DNA from: Blastomussa wellsi | Taxonomy: Eukaryota; Cnidaria; Anthozoa; Scleractinia; Plerogyridae | Reading direction: 5' to 3' | NCBI GenBank assembly: GCA_947652115.1 | Contig: OX393567.1 | Coordinates: 20,889,916 to 20,953,915, forward strand | DNA length: 64,000 bases | Part shown: positions 59,597 through 64,000 of the stretch, piece after piece | Layout of the letters: every line of letters begins with the position of its first letter | Position numbering within the stretch: position 1 is the stretch's first letter | The notes under the pieces: generated by a model | Told to the model about the DNA's origin: nothing | Seen by the model: the letters and a program-made list of their open reading frames with translations, nothing else | Database searches by the model: none | Made by a program: the position numbers and the translations under genes

Positions 59597-62500
59597 CTAC
59601 AAAATTATATGTCAGTCTGAAGAATCTCTTGGTACAATATCTCCTATTTTGGCGTGAGTTCGTTCCGCGAAACGTAGAATCCAGCAAGGACCTAGAGAGT
59701 CGACACCTGGTTATGGGTTTGCGGGCGATCATAACCCGGCCTCCTCCCACCTGCGTATCGTTATGCTTTTAATCCAGAGGCTGTCCTATCAATCGCAATA
59801 ATGTACCTTGGCATTGTTGACTAGATACCCAAATATTGATAGGCAAACCAATGTTGCATCTTTTTCAGGTTCGTCGTTTAGAGCTTGAGCGAGAGCAATC
59901 TTTGACTTCGATCGAAGCAATGAAGACAAGACATAAGGATGAACTGGCTAATATCGATTCTTCTCACAAGTAAGGGGATTGTTATTCGACCCTGTAGTCA
60001 AGGGTTTAGTTAGATTTTCACCTCACCTCTCGTTCGTTCATATCATTTAGTAAAAACCATTTACAGTGAGGACAATCGAACCGTGAACACTTGACCTTTT
60101 TTTTGTACATTTTTTTACCATAATCCAACTATTAGCCATATAAACAGACGAATTAGCTATCTTAGGTCTGAAAACACTAATCATTTGGTCGATATCAAGC
60201 TTAAGAGCTATCATTGGATAATCGTTAAAAAAATGTAAAAATAAATGTCAAGTGTTCACGGTTTGAATGTCCGCTCTTTTAATCAGTTTTAAAAACGTGT
60301 TTGTTTCAGTTGAATTTCAAATATTGAAATTGTGTGATAGAAGACTGAATTCAAGCAGTTCATGTTAAACCGTGCATCATATAGAGCTGAATGTTAAAAG
60401 AAAGCACTGTTTTAAATGTTTTTTTGAGTCAATAATTGTCTCACTTTTATTATCAAGATCTCACTTGAAGACTCTGGAGGACTCTTTCCAACGCCGTGAA
60501 CAAAGACTGAACGACGAGACCGACCTAATCATCAAGCAAAACAGCGAGAAGTTAAAAATTCTGGAAACCGAAAAAGCCGACTTACAAACAACGCTCAATC
60601 GAAAGCTTTCAATTCTAGAGACAGCAAAAAACAATGAGATTGAAACGTTAAAAGATCTTCATCGGCGAGCGTTGGAACAGTTTCGCGCAGAACACGAAGA
60701 TGAGATCTCGCATCTGAGAAGGCTCAAGGAACAGGAGGTGTCAGCGGCTACCAGCGCGCATGCTCACACCAAATCACTCCAGTCCCTCATGGATCAAGTG
60801 GTAAACTCGACTCGAGAAGTGAGTGATTTACGACAGAAGATCGAGGTCACCCATAAGACTGGTCTGGAGGAGCGTGAGCTCTCCGCCAGGGCCCGGGACG
60901 AATACCTGAAACAACTTCAGGAAAGGTTACATAGGCAGCAGTCTGATAATGACGAGGAGAGGGCCAGGTTACAAGGCAAGTCACGGGTATCATTGCAGCA
61001 GAGGTTGGCAGTATGTGCTTAATTCGTGACGCTATTTCAACTGAAAGTTCTCTTTGTGTGTTTGTCAATTTTATTGTCCGTAAATTAAGGGAGAAGTATC
61101 ATGGAGTTTATCACGATTTTGGTCACAATTAGCTAAAAATTTAAACTTCTAACGCCTCCGTCAAGACTCAAATCGTTTTATAACATCAAGTGAATTCAGA
61201 ACAGAAAGACGAGGCAAAATATGTTAGTACCGATTTCACATAAGATGCAATGGGAAAACTTGAAAACGTCGGGTCTCGATCTTGGCCATCCGCCCGCAAA
61301 AACATCTGTAAACAGTTTCTATACATTGCGATAGTCTTTCAGAGGATTTTTTTATCATTGTCATGCAGCTTCTGTTAACCGAAAAGAGTCCCTTAGATTT
61401 TCCATGTGTTGCTAAAAAATAGCGTGAGACGACTGCCCTTGAGTATGATCATTTTCAATTCTATGAAATGGGCATAAAGCGTACATAAAGCGTTTTGTTC
61501 TTATTGTGGATGATAACGGCTTTGCTTCGCTTCTCTCCGCCTGTTTTGTTACTTAAAGTTCTGATGAGATTTGTATTTTTGCAGTTCTGCCCTGACAAAG
61601 TATTTCCAATTCATATAATTACTAAATTGTAAATTGCAGAGATGTCGATAACACTATCCCTCTGACTTCACACTTTACAGGCCTGGTCGCTAAGATGGAA
61701 CTGCACATGCGTGAACAGTCTCGTCAGGTTGATCAGGAGAGATGGCGTTTGTCTCAAGAGGAATCTCGACTGAAAGCTCTCCAGGCAGCGCTAGAGGACG
61801 AGCGGCGAATCACAATGGAACAACTCTCTGCACAAAGGGCTGAAGTAAGTCCGGATCAAAATCTAATTTCTCTCCACTAGATCACTACGTTTTCCAGTGT
61901 TCAAGAGCAGAGAATAAGTAAGGAATATTGCCTTGATGTCAACTCTTTCTTAATTGGACGCCATCGGGAGCGTCCGTCTTAGAGAGGTGTCCGACTTATG
62001 GAGAGTAAGATAAACATTCTCCCCCCAGAGCCCGCGATCTTTTCGGTCAGCACCAAGAATCGAGACCTCTGTTTGCGCCCAAATTGTGAGCATGTGCACA
62101 GTACTCGTTCTGTAATTTTCAGCCAATCAGATTTGACAATGAGTCAGTGAATCGCGGACTTCCGGTGTCGGAGGCGGCCACAATTTTAGTGAAATGACTG
62201 AGGAATGGCGCGCAGGGACCAACACCAGCCTTTCGTATTAGAGATGTGTCCGAAGAACTGACATCGAAAGAAATGTATGATATACGGTTAGAAGACTTAC
62301 AGCTTTTAGATTGCCAGAGCTCAGGTTTAAAGTGTTCTCGCTGTTTGACCGTAACTTTATAACGATAAGTAAGCACAAAGCAGGGTCTGTTTTCGTAGTT
62401 ACTGTCTTTTTAAGCTAATAATTGTTTTAATTACAGTTTCGACCTAGTCGGGGGCCTAAACTAGAACTGATATAGCATCGTCCATTTCGAGAAGCTTTTT

Positions 62501-62731
62501 TCGACCGTTTTCGAAAAGACATCAACAGCGACGGAACCGGGATTGCAGTTAATCCGCTCTTATTCTTCTTAGGTGCAACGCGCCCGTGATGATCTGGTGC
62601 GAGAACAGAGAACCACCATGACCCAAATCCAAGAAGAGCGACGGACACTGGCCACAGAACGTGCCCAGCTCTCCTCGGCTCACCGAGATCTGATAAGCAG
62701 AGAAAAGTTGAAGACTGAGACCAGCGTTCAG
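56600..62731 (+). CDS. FBF1: FBF1, C-terminal part: linker and coiled-coil exons 15-21, continuing beyond the window
   Basis: Continues the same reading frame across a 25-kb intron: exons 56600-56749, 56853-57009, 57538-58426, 59869-59969, 60458-60975, 61681-61844, 62573-62731. The first exon carries GGGDWLGLGGDDDGGLDLN, matching human FBF1 GADWLGLKDEDLDLF, which proves it is the same gene as the exons left of the GPCR array. The 889-nt exon encodes a Pro/Gln-rich disordered stretch, then from about ERLEMTKLKAESELQQSRL a long heptad-rich coiled coil that fills the remaining exons (LKILETEKADLQTTLNRKL, REQSRQVDQERWRLSQEE, VQRARDDLVREQRTT). Human FBF1 has the same order: disordered N half, coiled-coil C half with VQRAK-like and EERRxLAxE segments. 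Exon 19 ends at 60975 before a GC donor. No stop codon is reached by 62731; I see no convincing next exon before 64000, so the C-terminus lies to the right. Confidence 0.88.
57173..57340. mobile_element. MITE, CATAGGCGTAC family, second copy
   Basis: Ends CACATAGGCGTACGAG and CGTACGCTTAGGCATACG; interior GGGGCTGCAGCCCCCCC. Located in the FBF1 intron 57010-57537. Confidence 0.65.
58885..59268 (-). mobile_element. Non-LTR retrotransposon (LINE) 3' fragment
   Basis: Minus-strand frame ending at 59049-59051 encodes HRHNLRGAQHNLFIPRPKTE and ALKKSFRYRGTVTWNSLS, the usual C-terminal end of CR1/L2-like reverse-transcriptase proteins (YNLR...N.F.P..........FRYxGxxxWN.L). A 3' segment with AATAAAG follows to about 58885. 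It sits in the FBF1 intron 58427-59868. Confidence 0.75.
59361..59602. mobile_element. Long palindrome element in FBF1 intron
   Basis: AATATAATTTGGTTTTATCA through GACGTTTCGAGCGTTAGC is mirrored by the right half ending at 59545, with the flank CCACCGACGCAGCACC to 59602. The outer part is shared with 1085-1186. Nearly perfect arms of about 90 bp. Confidence 0.8.
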
Positions 62732-62918
62732 GTAAAAATGTTTTTCGTTTCCCTTCCTACCATTCAGAAGCTTGATGAATTCTTCTGTTTATCACCCTGC
62801 ATATACGCTATCGAAATTGATTATCCTAGCAGGATGCTGGACGCGTCTGATATAAAGAACGTTGTGAATAATAGTCCATTTCCGAGTTCCCTTTGACCTC
62901 TGTTTCGAAACGAGTCTA

Positions 62919-63250
62919 AGGCTATGTCCACAATAAGCCGGATAAATTTGAAAACGGCGTTTTCGCCTCGAAAGCGGACCGACAAAATGTTTTCTGTTCA
63001 CACTACAGCGTTTTCAAATTGTTTCATCGTCGATATTGAAACACTATACATGCAAGAGTATGCACACATCACCTGAGTCACTTTATTCGTTTTCGCCGTC
63101 CGCACCAGCACACCTAGCAAGCGTTTTCGTGTTTATCCACTTTGGAGAGCGTTTTCAAAAGTTCCCGTTTTCGGTGACCGAAAACCCCGTTTTAGTGTGG
63201 ACGGAAGGCCAATCCGGAGACAAGAAAGTTGTGTTTTCATTGTGGACGTA
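62919..63250. mobile_element. MITE, same family as 11756-12152, copy 2
   Basis: Begins AAGGCTATGTCCACAATAAG, contains GAAAACGGCGTTTTCGCCTC and GTTTTAGTGTGGACGGAAGG exactly as in copy 1, and ends near ATTGTGGACGTAAC. Located after the last FBF1 exon seen. Confidence 0.75.
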
Positions 63251-63544
63251 ACTGTGCGAGAGTAATGGACTTAGCCCTCCCCCGTCGTTGTTGTGTGACA
63301 TTGATCACGTGCGTTTTAGTTTCCAAATAAGGCAATGACATGTGAGTGGGGAAAAAATTGTACGGTGAATTGTGAGTTGAACAGCGAGCCAGTTTTTGCG
63401 AGTTTGCCGATTAAAAAGCTGAGTAAAACACAACGCAATCGAGTGAGTTTACAGTTTACCGATAGGGTGTTCGGTACAGTTACCTCGTTTTGAGACAGAT
63501 GAAAGAGAAATTGAAATTGTCTTTTTCCTTGCCCATTACGAGTC

Positions 63545-63700
63545 TCTCTGTAGCTCACTGGATAGAATAACGTCCGTCCGCCCGCCCGGTGTTGGGAGGT
63601 CATGGGACCGATTCACGTCGGGGACTTTGTGTCGCGCTCGTGACTTGATGAACATTACATACTTCTCGTGCAGAAGCTTGACTCCCATTTCCTTGAAATG
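63545..63700 (+). mobile_element. Degenerate tRNA-like SINE head
   Basis: TAGCTCACTGGATAGAATAA resembles an A box, and GGGACCGATTCACGTCGG a B box, with tRNA-like spacing but poor stem pairing. I read it as a decayed SINE, not a tRNA gene. Confidence 0.4.
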
Positions 63701-64000
63701 TTGTTTTAAACATTAAGAGCTTACCGCTGTTGTTTACCGCTAGATACTTAGGGGTACCGACGGTGCGGTACGGCGCGAAGGAAAACGCCTGGGACAGGCT
63801 ACGAGATACTGGGCGTTCTTTTTTTACTAACCCGAACCGAGAATTTCAAACTGGTACTACCTGCCAGTTCTAAACTGTCTGTACTGGGTCAGAACTATGA
63901 TTGACAGCGGCTTTAATTTATTAGCCAAACGTTTTCGGACTTTTGAACGACGCAGTTCAACTGATTTTGAAACCGCCGTATCTTCTAACTCAGAAATTTT

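Larger units (their letters stand above)
62732..64000. other. FBF1 intronic region to window end
   Basis: After the donor GTAAAA at 62732 there is a MITE (62919-63250) and a decayed SINE head. I see no further FBF1 exon with coiled-coil character. Confidence 0.6.

Overview
This is a eukaryotic, AT-rich, intron-rich animal window. I infer an anthozoan cnidarian, probably a stony coral. The reasons are the intron density, the divergence of the recognisable animal genes from their human counterparts, a lineage-type expansion of single-exon rhodopsin-like GPCRs, tRNA-derived SINEs, and a very heavy load of short inverted-repeat (MITE/foldback) elements. The species is not determined.

Layout. (1) 2267-9374, + strand: the last ten coding exons of PDXDC1, a PLP-dependent decarboxylase-domain protein; the catalytic part lies upstream of the window. 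(2) 9375-14279: intergenic, filled with nested MITEs and a LINE fragment. (3) 14280-18296, - strand: a complete four-exon RNASEH2C (ribonuclease H2 subunit C, 154 aa). (4) 18617-62731, + strand: FBF1 (Fas-binding factor 1, a distal-appendage/ciliary-base coiled-coil protein), at least 21 coding exons, starting head-to-head with RNASEH2C and running off the right edge. All exon phases I assigned join without a frame break (1293 codons so far). (5) One FBF1 intron, 31574-56599 (about 25 kb), holds a tandem array of class A GPCR genes in the same orientation: three nearly identical 310-aa genes (36578, 40343, 44158), a diverged intact 309-aa gene (48836) and a fifth copy (52859-55735) broken by two insertions and a frameshift. 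A scrap of repeat-unit tail at about 33.3 kb hints at a further, lost unit.

The tandem copies act as an internal control. Comparing units shows exact empty and filled sites for mobile elements: two TTAA-targeting palindromic elements in unit 3, a 9-bp-TSD foldback element inside GPCR copy 5, and an insertion with a 13-bp direct repeat in unit 1. Other highlights are a 31-bp target-site duplication around a LINE 3' fragment placed inside a foldback element, a four-deep nest of elements at 28.4-29.9 kb, a run of eight consecutive phase 1-1 exons in FBF1, a GC-AG intron in FBF1, and loss of the NPxxY proline in one GPCR copy.

The main genes do not form a pathway. PDXDC1, RNASEH2C and FBF1 are ordinary neighbours; the GPCR array is a guest inside FBF1. 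A 200-base run of N (53801-54000) is an assembly gap inside the repeat that interrupts GPCR copy 5.
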